Shown piece by piece: positions 23,044 through 35,627 of a DNA stretch of 64,000 nt. The position numbers and the translations under genes were made by a program. Under the pieces are notes generated by a model that saw nothing but the letters and a program-made list of their open reading frames with translations, did no database searches and was not told the origin of the DNA. Position 1 is the stretch's first letter. Every line of letters starts with the position of its first letter. Source of the DNA: Papaver somniferum (taxonomy: Eukaryota; Streptophyta; Magnoliopsida; Ranunculales; Papaveraceae); the NCBI RefSeq assembly GCF_003573695.1, contig NC_039358.1, forward strand, positions 14,632,637 to 14,696,636. Reading direction: 5' to 3'.

Positions 23044-23603
23044 ATTTCAACACTTACGGCAGTCTATTGGTGTTGTTTTGGTTCATTAGTCTTTCCAAAA
23101 ATATTTCCCCTGCACTTATCTCGATATGTTGGGTAATTCAGTTTGGAATTCCAGTTTAAGTGCTACTTCAATTCTGCATTTGTTTCCAGTAGTTGAATTT
23201 CTGTTAAATATCTTAGTGTTCTTCAAAAATCCTTCTTTTCTTGTAAAAGTAAGGTCGCTCTTGTTGTTCTTTTGGGAATGACATTTATGGGGGAAAGTTC
23301 TTAATTGAACTTGTGCTTAATTGCCAAATCTTTATGGGGAGTGCGGCCGTGGAATATTGTAGGAGTTTTCTTGTATCTTTATAAAATCCTTGATGAATAC
23401 ACTAAGTTTCGACTATGTGAAATCATCGAAACAAGTTGACATGTTGTTCTTTTTTGGTCATGAAGTATCTCTATGAAAATTTCATGAGGATCCCACTAGT
23501 TTTCATACATTTGCTAATTTATATTGACAAAAAAGGGGATAATTAATGTGTAGTTCACACTACAAATACATATGGTTTACGGATCATTATGTAAGGGGTA
23601 GTC
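23044..23603 (+). other. Copia 3' untranslated region and polypurine tract
   Basis: No gene is seen. Two purine-rich tracts occur: GACAAAAAAGGGGATAA near 23,527 and GTAAGGGGTAGTC directly before the LTR start at 23,604. This order (RNase H, spacer, polypurine tract, LTR) identifies 23,604 as the true 3' LTR of the copia element. Confidence 0.6.
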
Positions 23604-25461
23604 TGTTAGATCATAGCTCGGTTGAACCCACCAAGCATTGGTATGTCAAGTTTGGTTGTCATATTTTAGTGAATCAAAACTCATTTAAAGAGTCGCTTGA
23701 TTATTTACTAGAGTCAACTTTGTATATGTTAGCTAGAAAGTTAATGGGATATGAGACTTACAAGTATTACGTGAAAACTTGAAGAATGTGACGAAGTAAA
23801 GAGCTACATCGACGACATCATCCTTCCTCTTGAGGTTAGTAATATTTGACTTGAACTGTTTCATTCCTAACGTATCTTTCAAGTCGTGCGTATTGAAAAC
23901 ATAACTGCGAATCTGTGAATGATTATACTCCAGTTAGACATAGTATTAAGGAATGACAATACAAAGTATAACGTCTATCTTTTGAACTTCGTATATAAGA
24001 CATCGACATAATCGTATGAACGCTATTGTGATTATGTATGGGTATAGGTGAAGATTTCATCCTAGGAAACAATGTTTTACATTTGTTTAAAGGAAGTACA
24101 ATTCATAAACTTGTTTTGTGAATCGAAAGGGAAATCGCTAGGCTTATTGGTATTGTTATTTATTGCAAATCTTTGGATTACCAATATGTGTGTTTAGTAT
24201 AACCACTCATAACTTGTTTATGTATCTTGGTAAAACTATTCACAATTCCTAACTTTTGTATTGATATGACTTTTATTAGTGAAACCGATCTTAAGTAATC
24301 ACCCGATATGGTATGATCGATATATTGTAATTGGTATGACCAACTCTAAACATTGGGGAACCGATCCTAGTAAGAGGTGCAACCGATTACAAGTATGTGG
24401 AATCGATCTTTGTAAGAGGTGCAACAAGTCTTAGTAATTGGTAACCGATCCTATGACTTGTGCAACCAATCACAAGTAAAATACCATAAGTATGTGGTAA
24501 CCGATCCTAGTAGTCAACCAATTTTTGGAAATCTAATGTGACCGATCCTAGTACCCACATGGAGGTAGAACCGAAGATTTGTTTTGGTGTAACCGTGAAA
24601 CCCATTAATGGTGATTTGATAGGATAATCAATCACATAGTTCTTGGAAGTCAGATGAACCAATTCTAAACTCGTTTGGAAGTGTGGAAAATCGGTTCCAA
24701 GATTGTAAATATGAAAAATGATTTACAAAGTAAAGATGTCGACATACTTTGAACATGTGCAGTAACTCTTATCTTTTATTGTTCAAAGATATTCCTTAAT
24801 AACTAAAGGAGAAACCCGGATTGAAATAAATTGAGAATCTTTTAATTAAGGTTTTTAGTTTTATGTGCTTTTAATTTCCAGCAATTAAATGCATATCTTT
24901 AGAAAATAATAATTGGTAATGTGCATTTACTAATTGGAGATTTTCTGTTGAGATTTCGGTCAATATTTGGACAGTGTATATCCAGGAATTATGAAAACCG
25001 TTTTTGGCTTTATTGCATATCTTTGAGAATAGTCGGTTTTGGAAATTCCTTGGTGTCCAAACTTCCTTGGTCTATAAATATTTAAGTGTGCATTTTGAGC
25101 AAACTAATCCTTAGAGCCAGCAAAACTACCTAGTTGTGTTGTTACTGGTGAAGCCGTCTATTCAGATAGGAAAGTACCCTAATCAGGCGAAATCTCTTAC
25201 GACCGCTCGTTTTAAAGACTTCTTTTGGATTGGGAAGCTCTACGAGTACCATTGGTGGGAAACTAGATAATTGCAGTTTATTATTAGTTTTCGATTGATT
25301 TGATTGACTAACAGTTGTTGAACTTTGATTGCACCTAGTTTGTTTATGCTTGAGAATCTTCTCTTGTGATATAAGATTCACTCAAACTAGATCGAAGTAT
25401 CGACGAGGATCTTTAGAACTGTTTGTAGATCTAAAGACGTCTTGTGATAATCCATCGCTAA
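23604..25461 (+). repeat. 3' LTR of the copia element, first part
   Basis: It starts TGTTAGATCATAGCTCGG, just after the polypurine tract. It is similar over nearly its full length to 18,464-20,260 of the nested insertion. It is interrupted by the LINE, and the last 18 bases (25,444-25,461) are the LINE's target duplication. The rest of the LTR is at 31,217-32,115. The two parts sum to about 2.7 kb, equal to the related LTR at 18,464-21,216. Confidence 0.75.
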
Positions 25462-25631
25462 TTTTTCTTCGTTTTTTGTTCCAAAATTTGATCTCTTACT
25501 TCATTAATTCAGGTGAAACATTTTCAATGGTTGGTGTTAATTATATTTTGATCCTGGTCTGAATCTAGAAATCACCTGCAAATCTATTTTAATGACTATT
25601 TGAAAGAGTTTCTGTTGTTTTTTCATCATCG

Positions 25632-27052
25632 ATGGGATCGATTTTGAAGAACCCTAATTTTAGTTTTTTCTCTGAACAAAGAGAGAAGAGAGTGGAGGGT
25701 GAAGATTCTAGTGTGGTTCCATCTCTTTACAAACCGTATGAAGATATTGATGAGAGTCTCAGTGAAGGGAATTTTAGTTTAATTGGGAGACTTGATTTTG
25801 TCAAACTAAAATTTGCTACTGCAGAAGAATCCTTGAGGAAACAGTGGAATACATCAGGTAACTATCAACTAATTCCTCTTGGGAAAGGTTTTTTCATCAT
25901 TAAACTAGCAAATGAGTTGGATATGAAATATATTTGGAATGGATTTTGGAAAGTAGAGACTCAAATTCTTAAATTGAGACTTTAGGAACCAAATTTTAAT
26001 CATGATGCTCAGAAAACTACTATAGCTTTTGTGTGGGAAAATTTTCCTGGTCTAGCAATTGAATATTGGAAATAAAAGATTCTTATGTCTCTAGGAGATG
26101 CCATTGGAAGGGCTATAAAAGTAGATGATACAAGTCTTAAAAGAGAAGTAGGTTATTATGCCAGTGTGTTAGTTGAAGTGGATTTAGAAAATAAGATTCA
26201 TAATCAAGTCTTAGTTAAAACCAAATATGGAAGTTTTGATCAAGAAGTACAAATACCAAAAATTCCTAGCTTCTGCAATCACTGTAAAGTGGTGGGGCAC
26301 TTAGTAACTAAATGTAGAGTGCAGAAAAAACTTAATGAGCAAACTGATACAATTGGTGAAGTGCATGCTGTAGCACCAAGGAAGGTTCGGAAACTCAAAG
26401 AGAAGAACCCTCAAAAGCATATTGGTTTTGATATTTGTTTCACTCCTAAAACTCAGAAAAAAATGGAATTGAGAATGAATTATTAACTGAAGACAAGATT
26501 GTGGATACTATATTTCCTTCACCAGAAAAAAGTCATGAGGTGGATTCAAGCTCTAGTATTAAAACTTCAGGTAAATACCATGTTTTACAAAATTTAGTAT
26601 AAGATGATGTTTATCCATTGGACAATTTTCTAAATCATAAGGGAGATATTCATGATTCTGCTAACACCTTTTTGGAAGAAGGAGAAATAACTTTCACTAG
26701 TAATGTTGATTCTTTTGTGGAATTGGCTCAGCTATCTATGGAAAATGTCATTCAAATTTCTTCTGCAGTGCATTCAAATAGTCAAAATCCAGAAGATATG
26801 GGTTCTTGTGCTTCTGCAAGTAAATTTCAAACTTTAGTGGATGTTGTTGAAGAAGTTTCAGATATACCTGTTAAGGAAAAGACTGTCAATAAATCACAAA
26901 CTGGTAAGGTGATTAATTCAAAGGATGCTGAAACCTCCAAAAATAAATTTGGTATATCTCTCATCACTACTAGAAAGAAAGCTCCTAGAATTTTAGCAAA
27001 GAACAAAGGAGGGAGAAGTCATGCATCTTCTCAATCATCTCTTTCTCAATGA
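25632..27052 (+). pseudogene. LINE ORF1: DUF4283 / zinc-knuckle RNA-binding protein
   Basis: The ATG at 25,632 opens MGSILKNPNFSFFSEQ. The DUF4283-like part includes YQLIPLGKGFFIIKLAN and IWNGFWKVETQ, then GRAIKVD and YASVLVEVDL, followed by one CCHC knuckle (CNHCKVVGHLVTKC, about 26,275-26,315) and a Lys-rich tail. In family members this protein binds the LINE RNA. In-frame stops at 25,983, 26,073, 26,483 and about 26,597 break it. The final piece (26,618-27,052) ends in a TGA that overlaps the ORF2 ATG (ATGA at 27,049-27,052). Confidence 0.8.
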
Positions 27053-30000
27053 GGGTCTTATATTGGAATATCAGAGGCTTGAAAAGATTACGAGCCAAAC
27101 ATAAACTATATAATTTAGTGAATCAATTTAATCCTTCTTTACTTTGGGTAGTTGAACCAGAAATAAGAGCTAATGGTAGTAATATTAAGAGCTTGAGAAT
27201 GTTGATTCATAACTCTACACCTACTTGCAAGGGTAATATTTGGTTATTTTGGCAGTCATCCTTACTTCATCCTTCTGTTATTTCAACTATAAAACTGGCA
27301 ATTACTGTGAAAGTGGGAGAGGTTTTAGTCACTGGAATTCATGCAGCATGTCTTGCAACTGATAGAAAATATTTATGGGAAGAATTAAAAAGAATCATTT
27401 TACTAAATTATCCCTGGCTAGTTCTTGGAGACTTAATGTTGTCTTAAGTTGTGATGAGAAAGTTGAAGGTAGAAGTCCCATAAAGCAAGCAATGACAGAT
27501 TTTAGAAATTATTTGGAATCTTGTGAACTTATACAAGCAAATAGAACTGGCATTGAATTTTCATGGTGTAATAATAAAGTGGGGAAGAAAAGAATTCTAT
27601 GTGATTTAGATAAAGCTTTTTTCAATCTAAAATGGTTAGAGGTATATGAAGGTTGGATCTATAGGGTGGGAGCAAGAGGAGTATCTGATCATGGTCCAAT
27701 TCTGGGAAGTACAACTGCCATTCCAAAACCAGCAAATGTACCTTTCATATATCAAAATGTATGGACTACACATCCTGAATTTCTACAGTTAATAAAGGAG
27801 TCTTGGGAAGAAGAATGTGAAGGTAATCCATCATTTGTTTTTATATCTAAGTTAAAAAGATTTAAAAATTGTGTTAAAATTTGGAATTGGGAAGTGTTTG
27901 GTGACTTAAGAGTTAAAATCAAACAAACTGAAGAGGAAGTAATGACTGCTTCTTTATTATCTGATGCTCAACCTGAGAATATCACTCTGCTAAACAATCT
28001 TGTCACAGCTAGAGGGAAACATGAATTGGTTGCTCAACAGTATAATGAATTAATGAGAGATAAAGCTAGAGTACAATGGGTACAAGATGGTGGAGCTATT
28101 ACTGCTTTTTTCTATGCTACAATGAAGATTAGAAAAACTCATAACAATATAGTTGAGCTGGAGGATAGTAGTGGAAATGTTATTACAGAACAAAAACAGA
28201 TAGCTGATGTTTTGGTATCTCATTTTCAGAAGAAATTTGAAGCACATCCAGTGAGTGATTACTGAGGAGGATAATAAAATATTAGATGCTACTCCATCAG
28301 CAATGGAAATCAAGAATTTTGTCTTTAATATGAATGAAAATAGCTCACCTGGGCCAGATGGATTTCCTGGTAGCTTTTATAAACATGCCTGGGATATTAT
28401 TTATCAAGATTTAGTGAATGCAATACAATATTGCTGGAACTGTAAATTCATACCTAGAGGAATGAACTCAAACTTCCTGTTTTTGTTACCAAAGATACAG
28501 GGTGCAAGAAGACCTGATCTTTTTAGACCAATTGGTCTTGCAAATTTTTGTTTCAAGAAAATCACTAGAATTATAACTACAAGAATGTAGGGTGTAGTGG
28601 AAAAAGTGGTATCTAAACAACAAGGAGATTTCATTAAAGGGAGAGGGATTCATGAAAAAAATACTTCTAGCTTCTGAGCTTATAAATGAATTGGAGATAA
28701 AAAGAAGAGGTGGAAATGTGGGTTTTAAGTTGGATATAACTCAAGCCTATGACTCTATAAGTTGGAAGTTTCTCTTTGAGACAATGGGACAATTTGGTTT
28801 TTCAGAAAGCACCATTCATTAGTTACACAAAATTTTCATGTCTGCTAAAATCTCAGTTTTGGTGAATGGAGGACCTTGTGGATTCTTTGAAGTGGGTAAT
28901 GGACTTAGACAAGGAGATCCCTTATCTCCAATACTTTTTGTAATTGCTGAGGAAGTGCGGAGTAGAAACATTACTAAAATGGTCCAGGAGGGTGCTATTA
29001 AATCAATGGTAAATAGAAATAGTTGTCAACCATCCCATTTGCTCTTTGCAGATGACATTTTTGTCTTCTGTAATGGACAAAAAAAGTCACTGGAACATTT
29101 AATACAAATATTACTGTAGCACCAGCAAGCATCAGGGCAAGTGGTGAATAAAAGCAAGAGCAAATGTTTTGTTGGAGGTGTCACAGAAAGTAGAAGAAGA
29201 GAAATTGCTAGCTTTTTACAAATAGAATTATCTGAATTCCCAGATAAATATTTGGGAGTAATTATGAAACCAGGAAAAGTAAAGAAAAACCAAGTTTGGG
29301 GTATTATGGAAATGCTACAAAAATTACTAGCTAGTTGGATGGGGAGAATCCTAGCTTTCTCTGAAAGACTTACTCTAGTGAAAAGTGTATTGCGTAGTAT
29401 CCCAATTTATAATATGTCTGTATACAGATGGCCTAGTGAAGTTCTCAAGGAGTGTAAAGGATAATAAGGAATTTCTTATGGTCAGGTGACCCAACATTTA
29501 AAAAAATTCATTACAATCAAGTGGGATGAAGTGTGTTCTCCAAAGGAGAAAGGAGGTCTTGGGATAAGAAGGTTGGAAATTATCAATAAAGCTCTTTTGC
29601 TGAAGCTACTATGGAGAATTGAAACAGAGGATGAGGAATAGACTAGATACATGAAAGAGAAGTATAAGAACAGGAAAGGGGAGTGGATTACAAATTATAA
29701 AAAATCTTCAATTTGGCCTGGTTTGAAGTGGGTGATAAATGATTTTGAAGAAGCAACTAGATGGATTGTGGGTAATGGGAAAATGATATATGTGTGGAAA
29801 GATAAATGGGTGAAGACACAAGCATTATGTGATATACACTCACAAGATGACTTTATGCTGCAACATAAGGATATGAAAGTGAGTGAACTAATTACAAATG
29901 GTGAATGTAAAATACCAGTGGAGATGCATGCTTATTTCACTGAAAATGAACTGCCATGTATTGGAAATGGAGATGATACAAAAATTTGGGAAACAAGTTT

Positions 30001-31045
30001 AACAGGGGATTTCTCTGTTGCAAATGCAGTGCAAGACTTAAGAACAAAATTCCCTAAATGTGCATGTGCAACAAAAATTTGGAGATCTTGTATACATCCA
30101 AATTTGGCTTGTAATATGTGGAAAATGGTGAGAGGTGCAGTAGCAATAGAAGACAATGTAAGGAAAAAAGGATTTTCTACTGTCTCCAAATGTTACATAT
30201 GCTGTAATGGACAGGATACACTTACACATCTGCTCTGGGAATGCTCTTTTAGTAAGAAGATTTGGCACTGGCTGGGAGGTATTTTTAATTTCTTAAATCC
30301 TTCAAATTTTGATGAAGTCTTTCAATGGGTGCAATCTAAAAGTCCTGTGATAAAAGAAATCTGGTATATTGCTGCTTACACTCTGATGGTAGAAATATGG
30401 TTGACTAGAAATAGAAAATTGTATGAAAATGAAACTCCAAGTATAGAGAATGTTAAGCAGAAAATACTGTGGTTTACTAGAATATGTAATTTTAGAATTC
30501 AGGGGATGATGTATAACTGCAATTATGATTTGAATATCATTTTTTATTTTGGGATGAAGGGGATAAAAACCAAAACTACAAGAATTAAGGAGATTCATTT
30601 CAGTCTGCCAGAAAGAGATCAAATACTATTTTGTTGTGATGGTGCAACAAAAGTTAATCCTAGGGTGGCAGGTTTTGGATTTATTGGAAGAAATAATAAC
30701 AATTAATGTGTGGGAGCAATGGTTGGTGGCCTGGGTATTGCTACAAATTTTGTAGCAGAGATGATGGATTTAGTAATGGCAGGTGAATGGGAAATATCTA
30801 AATCTTTCTTGAATGTAGTTTTCAGTTTAGATTCTCAGGCTGTTTTGAAGGCTTTTAACGGTAAAGCAATTCCTTGGATGATTCTTAATAGATGGAAAAA
30901 AGTAATGTCACAGCTGAGAAGTGTATCTTTCAGACATGCTTACAGAGAAGCAAATTTTTCAGCTGATAAGATTGCAAAAAAAGAGGCTACTTTGAGCAGA
31001 GGTGAAATAGTGAGATATGAGACTAAACTAAACCAAGCTTTATAG
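27049..31045 (+). pseudogene. LINE ORF2: endonuclease, reverse transcriptase, RNase H
   Basis: The ATG at 27,049 starts MRVLYWNIRGLKRLR, the first motif of APE-type endonucleases. GDLM near 27,430 stands where GDFN is expected, at a frameshift, and SDHGP follows near 27,685. RT motifs are SSPGPDGFPGSFYK (about 28,345), [22 protein letters not shown] (about 28,900) and FADD (about 29,045). A zf-RVT region (about 30,060-30,260; CYICCNGQDTLTHLLWEC) and a C-terminal RNase H (CCDGATKVNP; SLDSQAV; REANFSADKIAK) follow. There are frameshifts near 27,430 and 29,120-29,500 and stops at 28,263, 28,588 and 30,704. Confidence 0.85.
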
Positions 31046-31216
31046 GAAATATGGAAGATATTAATACTACATACTTTAGATTCTAATGAAAGTTCAAAGA
31101 TGTTTTGTATTTCTTTTTTGTTTTGAGTGTAATCAAACTAAGCCTTGGAATGTCTTGGCTAGTTTCTGTTTTGGAAAATTTTTAGTAATAAAATTATATG
31201 ATTTAGAAAAAAAAAG

Positions 31217-32115
31217 GTGATAATCCATCGTTAACTGACTCTGTTCTATATGTGATTGATTACAAGAGATTCAATTTGTTTGTGTGCAGGTGTTTATCGA
31301 AGATCTAAGAAGATTTGAAGACAAATAAGATTTCTTATTTGAGTTCATAATCTTTGGTGTGCACAAAACTTGATCGTTTGTGGATCCAACTATAATCGGT
31401 TTATCTTTGTGACAATCTTGATTGATTAGTTGAGTAGATCGGCATCAATACATTTCTTTGTGATTAATAGTATTGATTGCATAATTTAGACAATTACTTT
31501 GGCAGTTGTTGAATAAATAGATCTAAGAGTCGAATAGATAGATCTAAGAACCTGACAAAGGAGTTTATTGGGATAAATGGAAGAGCCTTTTTTCAAACTC
31601 ATATCACGATATTTGAAAAGAGTTATTACCGAACAGATTTGTTGTTCCTTTACTACAAACCAAAGGAATTGTTCCAAGTGCGTGACTTATTACAAGTTGG
31701 AGACGCAGAGATACTGAGTGAACTAGGTGAACTATAAGTTTAGTTGCTTGGTCTCAACTATACGAAGTTGGTTTAGATTTTGTATAATAGCTTAATTCTG
31801 AGAGTATTCAATTCTGGGCAAGGTCCCAGAGTTTTTCTGCGTTTGTGGTTTCCTCGTTAACAAAATCTTGCTGTGTCTTTTACTTTTCTATTTCCGCAAT
31901 TATAATAGTTTTTATTATAATTAGAAGTAAAATACACAAACGTTAAATCCTAATTACTTGATAGCAATGCTATTGTGTTTGACTAAGTCCGAACCTATTA
32001 TCAAGTAATCATACTTCGTTGTTGTATTGTCTAGATCTTGTATCCATAGTCAATCACGCAAGTTATCTTATTGTCGTATTGACTCGTTCTCGTATCCATA
32101 GACAATCACACGAAG
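31217..32115 (+). repeat. 3' LTR of the copia element, second part
   Basis: It continues the LTR after the LINE and is colinear with 20,258-21,140 (shared GACTTATTACA, GCGGTTTCCTCGTTAAC, CATACTTCGTTGTTGTATTG). Bases 31,217-31,234 repeat the LINE target site. The last roughly 70 bases, including the expected ...CTTTTCA end, are missing, so the right border (about 32,115) is approximate. Confidence 0.7.
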
Positions 32116-32305
32116 TGTTTATCCTTATGATAAAGCTGGTCCTCTTATATTTAAAGAAAAACAAACATGAGAGAGGAGTGTCTCCAAATTTATAAAAAAC
32201 GAGATATGATCCTTTGTGTACGTAAAATAGCAAAGTTACGGTACTTGAATTTTCATTTACGAATATTAGCCTATCATTTTGATACAGACTCATGAAATAC
32301 TCCTC

Positions 32306-32386
32306 AGGGGTTAGCCCAGTTGGCCAGGAGCCTGACTCTCAAATAGGAGGTCAGCGGATCGAGTCTCCGCTCACGAGTTTTGAGAT
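32306..32386 (+). mobile_element. tRNA-derived minimal SINE-like insertion
   Basis: An 81-bp insert flanked by perfect 17-bp direct repeats CTCATGAAATACTCCTC (32,289-32,305 and 32,387-32,403). It contains TTAGCCCAGTTGGCC, a good pol III A-box, and GGATCGAGTCTCC, a B-box with one change. The T-arm stem GCGGA/TCCGC is intact. The anticodon region does not form a proper 7-nt loop and the acceptor ends do not pair, so it is not a functional tRNA. There is no SINE body or long poly-A beyond the tRNA-like head. Confidence 0.65.
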
Positions 32387-32861
32387 CTCATGAAATACTC
32401 CTCTTATGTGTAAATCTAGTTTAATTTAAGTTGTTAATGTATCTTCTTTCCTATTAATTTTTTTTTTTGATACGGAAATAAAAATGAAGGCTATTATTGG
32501 GGCGTCACATTCCAGTAGAGGGGCTTCACCTAATAAGAAAAATATGGGTCATCCATAAATAATTTCGAAAACCCCTTATATAAAATAATTTTATAATGAC
32601 TAACAACCCTTATCTAGTTAATATTAATTTTATTTGATTAGCTAATGATTAAATTAATGCTTGTTATATACTTGGTGAATTTTGGGAGTAATTTCTTTTT
32701 ATGGGAAGAAAAACCAGAGAGAAGAAAAAAAAGAAAAGAATTGGATATTTCTTTCAATACCTAGATTTTGATTTACTCAACCAAAATGAATGAAACCAAT
32801 TTATCACTTTTCTAGTTTGCTTTTTAGACCGATTTATGGTCAGATTTTCCCTTCATAACCA

Positions 32862-32995
32862 ACCGTAAGAGTAATTTACGGTTAGATGGTGATGAACTTC
32901 TAACCGTAACTGAGAAAATTGGGAAACCCGAACCATAAACAAGTTACAGTTGGGTTATTGGTATCTCGGATCCAACCGTAATTCATTATGTCAAT
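32862..32995. repeat. Left subterminal repeat cluster (AACCGTAA)
   Basis: Contains ACCGTAAG, TTTACGGTTAG, CTAACCGTAAC, GAACCATAAAC, GTTACAGTTGG and CAACCGTAATT within about 135 bases, in both orientations. A matching cluster sits near the right end of the same inverted-repeat segment. Confidence 0.5.
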
Positions 32996-33942
32996 TTAGA
33001 ATGTTTTCAGAATATATGCGGCTAGATTTCATAATATATATGGCTAGATTTCTAAAATTCTTGAACACCATCCATTATCCTTATCCCTAACACCTGATTA
33101 AATATTTATTTATCCTCCCTAAACACCTAATTTGAGATCCACCGCCATTAGTAACAATTCTGAAAGAGAAAAAATAATAGACCGTTGGCCACTTTCGGAA
33201 GCACCATCTCTACTTTCTATGATCAGTTCTTGCTACTACTTCTTCTTTGCTCGTACTATTCCTCCTTTCCTCTCTCCTCATCACTAGTTTTAGGTCTCTT
33301 CCCCTAACAGAGAGAAAGAATGACGTGGGAATTAAAAAAAATAGCCCTTGTTTTGATGGGCTTCATAAATACCATTGTCATACAATAAATATACCCTCTC
33401 CATCCATAAGCTCATTTGGGTACACTAATGTTTTCTCTTCTTTTCATATTTACTCTTCCAGTTTAACTTTGGTCTCTTACTTTCACCTGCTCCCCTGACG
33501 GCAACAATCACCACCACCTTTTGTCGTTGCCTACAGATTCAAAAACCAATCGAAAACCTCAGAACTTTGATTTGTTGCGCGTCGAAAACATTATATTTTA
33601 TTTCGATTTCAACTTGATCCATCTCGAAGAACCTAGTATGGATGATAACGATGTTTGTTCGTAAAGACTTGTATGTATTTATTGGGAAGAGACGATTAAA
33701 ATCGTCATCAATAAGGGGATCTGATTATACAATCATCATAATCAAATTAAAAGATAAGTTCTTTCTCTTACTGTCATTGTAAGTAGTGGCCTAATTTTAT
33801 CAGATCTGATTAAACTCCACATTAAATTTGATTTTAGTTTTGATTTTTGGTGTTGATTCGACTTGATTTCCTTGTTTGTTTCGATTTTCAATTGAGATTT
33901 ATTTCTGAAACATGCAAATTATTCCACGTTCTTACCATTTCA

Positions 33943-34160
33943 GGCGACGGTGTTATTGACGGTGGATGTCGCAGCACTTGTATTGGTGTCTGTTGTGGCA
34001 GTGGATGTTTGGGGAAGGAGGTGGGATTTGATCATGGCAGTGATACAAGAGTTAGTGATGTAGAAGACGGTGAAAGTTTTGAGAGTGTGGAGATAATGGT
34101 GATGGAGCCAGTGGAGTACCAGGTGAGTGGAAATACAGGTTTAGAGACCATTCAACAACG
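33943..34160 (+). pseudogene. Possible exon fragment (captured gene piece?) split by the hAT element
   Basis: Open frame GDGVIDGGCRSTCIGVC... follows a plausible acceptor (CTTACCATTTCAG, ending 33,942) and runs into the hAT insertion. Joined across the 8-bp duplication, the frame stays open for at least 14 further codons (35,636-35,675) to a possible donor AAG|GTTAGT. No family is recognised. Gly, Cys and Val richness could also be chance. Its location inside the inverted-repeat element would fit a transduplicated gene fragment. Confidence 0.2.
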
Positions 34161-34168
34161 TTGTGGGC

Positions 34169-35627
34169 TAGAGCTGGAAAACGGGCGGGCCGGGGTTGGC
34201 TTGTTACGGGTTACACAGGTACGGGTTTACACGGGCCAAAACCTGCGGGTTGATATTCTTCACGGGTGGTCATTTCTTCAACCCGCGCCCGTAACGGGTA
34301 AAGCTTGCGGGTTCACGGGTTAGCCCGGCTTGTTTAATTAAAACTTAATTAAGCTAATTTGTGACAAATTACAATTTACAAGGATAAAAATCGTAAACAC
34401 CAACTCGCAATTTACAAGGATAAAATCGTAAACACAACTCAAAACTGATTTTTGATTCTTATAATCCCACAATTCCGTTTTCAAACTCCCCATCATCACT
34501 GCTCAGTTTCCAATTTCATCTTCCTCAAATTCCCATGCTGCTATTCAAACTAAAATCAGACGAAAACTCATTTCAGTTAACTACATCAACAGCAACATCA
34601 GCTACACTTCAGGAAGCAGCAATCAATGATACCAAAGCCCATTATTCCTTCTCCTACTCTCTTAGCAGCTCCCACCAACAACACCCAATGGAAGATAACA
34701 ACAACATAAGATTTGGAGAGAAAGAACAGAGGTTCGATTTTAGTAACTATAATCCCAAGAGTATACAAACAAAACCAACATCTATAAGAACATGATGTTC
34801 CAAACATTATATATACAAGGGGAGAAAAAAAGGCTTTACCTCTCTGTATTTTTGATTGAATGAACAAAAAAGAACAAAAGTTATTTTAGGAATTCAATAC
34901 ATCTTAACCCAATAACTTAAATTGAATCAAAACCCTAGTATTCTTCTTCTATCATTAACTCAATTCTCTTCTCAATTTCATAAAACCCCAAATTCAATTG
35001 AAGCCCTAATTTCTTCTGGATTTTTCAATTCCAGTACTTCATTGAAATAAACCTTAACTATTAGTATGATAATGTTCTTCTTCATGTTCTACTTTTAAAA
35101 TCCACCCTTAATCACTCACTTGCACTTCCAATATCCAACTCAGAACCCTTAGCCGACTAAAACTCCACCCAGAAACAGAAAGAAAAAGAAAAGTGAAGAA
35201 GCAAATCCTCACATCAGTTACTTGAGATTAAATCCATTATTTTTAAGTTTTAATTTACACATGCAAAGAAGAACATACGCAGAGAAGAAAGAAAAAAGAA
35301 GATGGAGGTGGTGCTACGAAGGCGCAGAGAGCAGAGTGGAGAAGGAATAAAACAAAATGAAATCTTTTAGGTTTTTTTTTGAGATTTATACCATAAATGA
35401 ACGAACATGATTAAATGTAATAATCGTACGGTAGAAATTAATAGGACAACACGGGTTGACGGTTTAACCCGCGGGTTTACGGGCCGGGACGGGTAAACCC
35501 GTTTTCTCACAAGCCGCTATTTCTCCAACCCGCGCTCGGCTTGTTTAGGACCAAGCCAAGCCGGGCTCGGGTTTTCACGGGCCGGGTACGGGTTAATCCA
35601 CGTGTTTCAGCTTGTTTGCCATCTCTA
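34169..35627. mobile_element. Non-autonomous hAT-type transposon
   Basis: A 1,459-bp element flanked by perfect 8-bp duplications TTGTGGGC (34,161-34,168 and 35,628-35,635). The left terminus TAGAGCTGGAAAAC and the reverse-complemented right terminus TAGAGATGGCAAAC match at 11 of 14 positions. The following GC-rich stretches (ACGGGTTT, CGGGCCGG, ACCCGCGGG) are typical of plant hAT ends. The interior is AT-rich with no transposase. The 86-codon ORF at 34,535-34,795 is Ser/Thr/Gln-rich and unrecognised. Confidence 0.85.

Larger units (their letters stand above)
25462..31216 (+). mobile_element. L1-clade LINE, nearly full length, inserted in the copia 3' LTR
   Basis: A 5.75-kb non-LTR retrotransposon flanked by an 18-bp duplication (GTGATAATCCATCGYTAA at 25,444-25,461 and 31,217-31,234; one C/T difference). 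It ends in a short A-tract at about 31,207-31,215. It encodes ORF1 (DUF4283 plus CCHC) and ORF2 (endonuclease, RT, zf-RVT, RNase H). The long duplication and A-tail are the hallmarks of target-primed reverse transcription. Several stops and frameshifts make it defective, but little sequence is missing. Confidence 0.9.

Noticed and set aside
32306..32386. Functional tRNA gene
   Set aside because: Boxes A and B are present but the acceptor stem does not pair and the anticodon loop is wrong; perfect 17-bp flanking repeats show retroposition.
33847..34323. 158-codon ORF as a gene
   Set aside because: Opens with TTG and its 3' part is hAT terminal sequence; only 33,943-34,160 is kept as a doubtful exon fragment.
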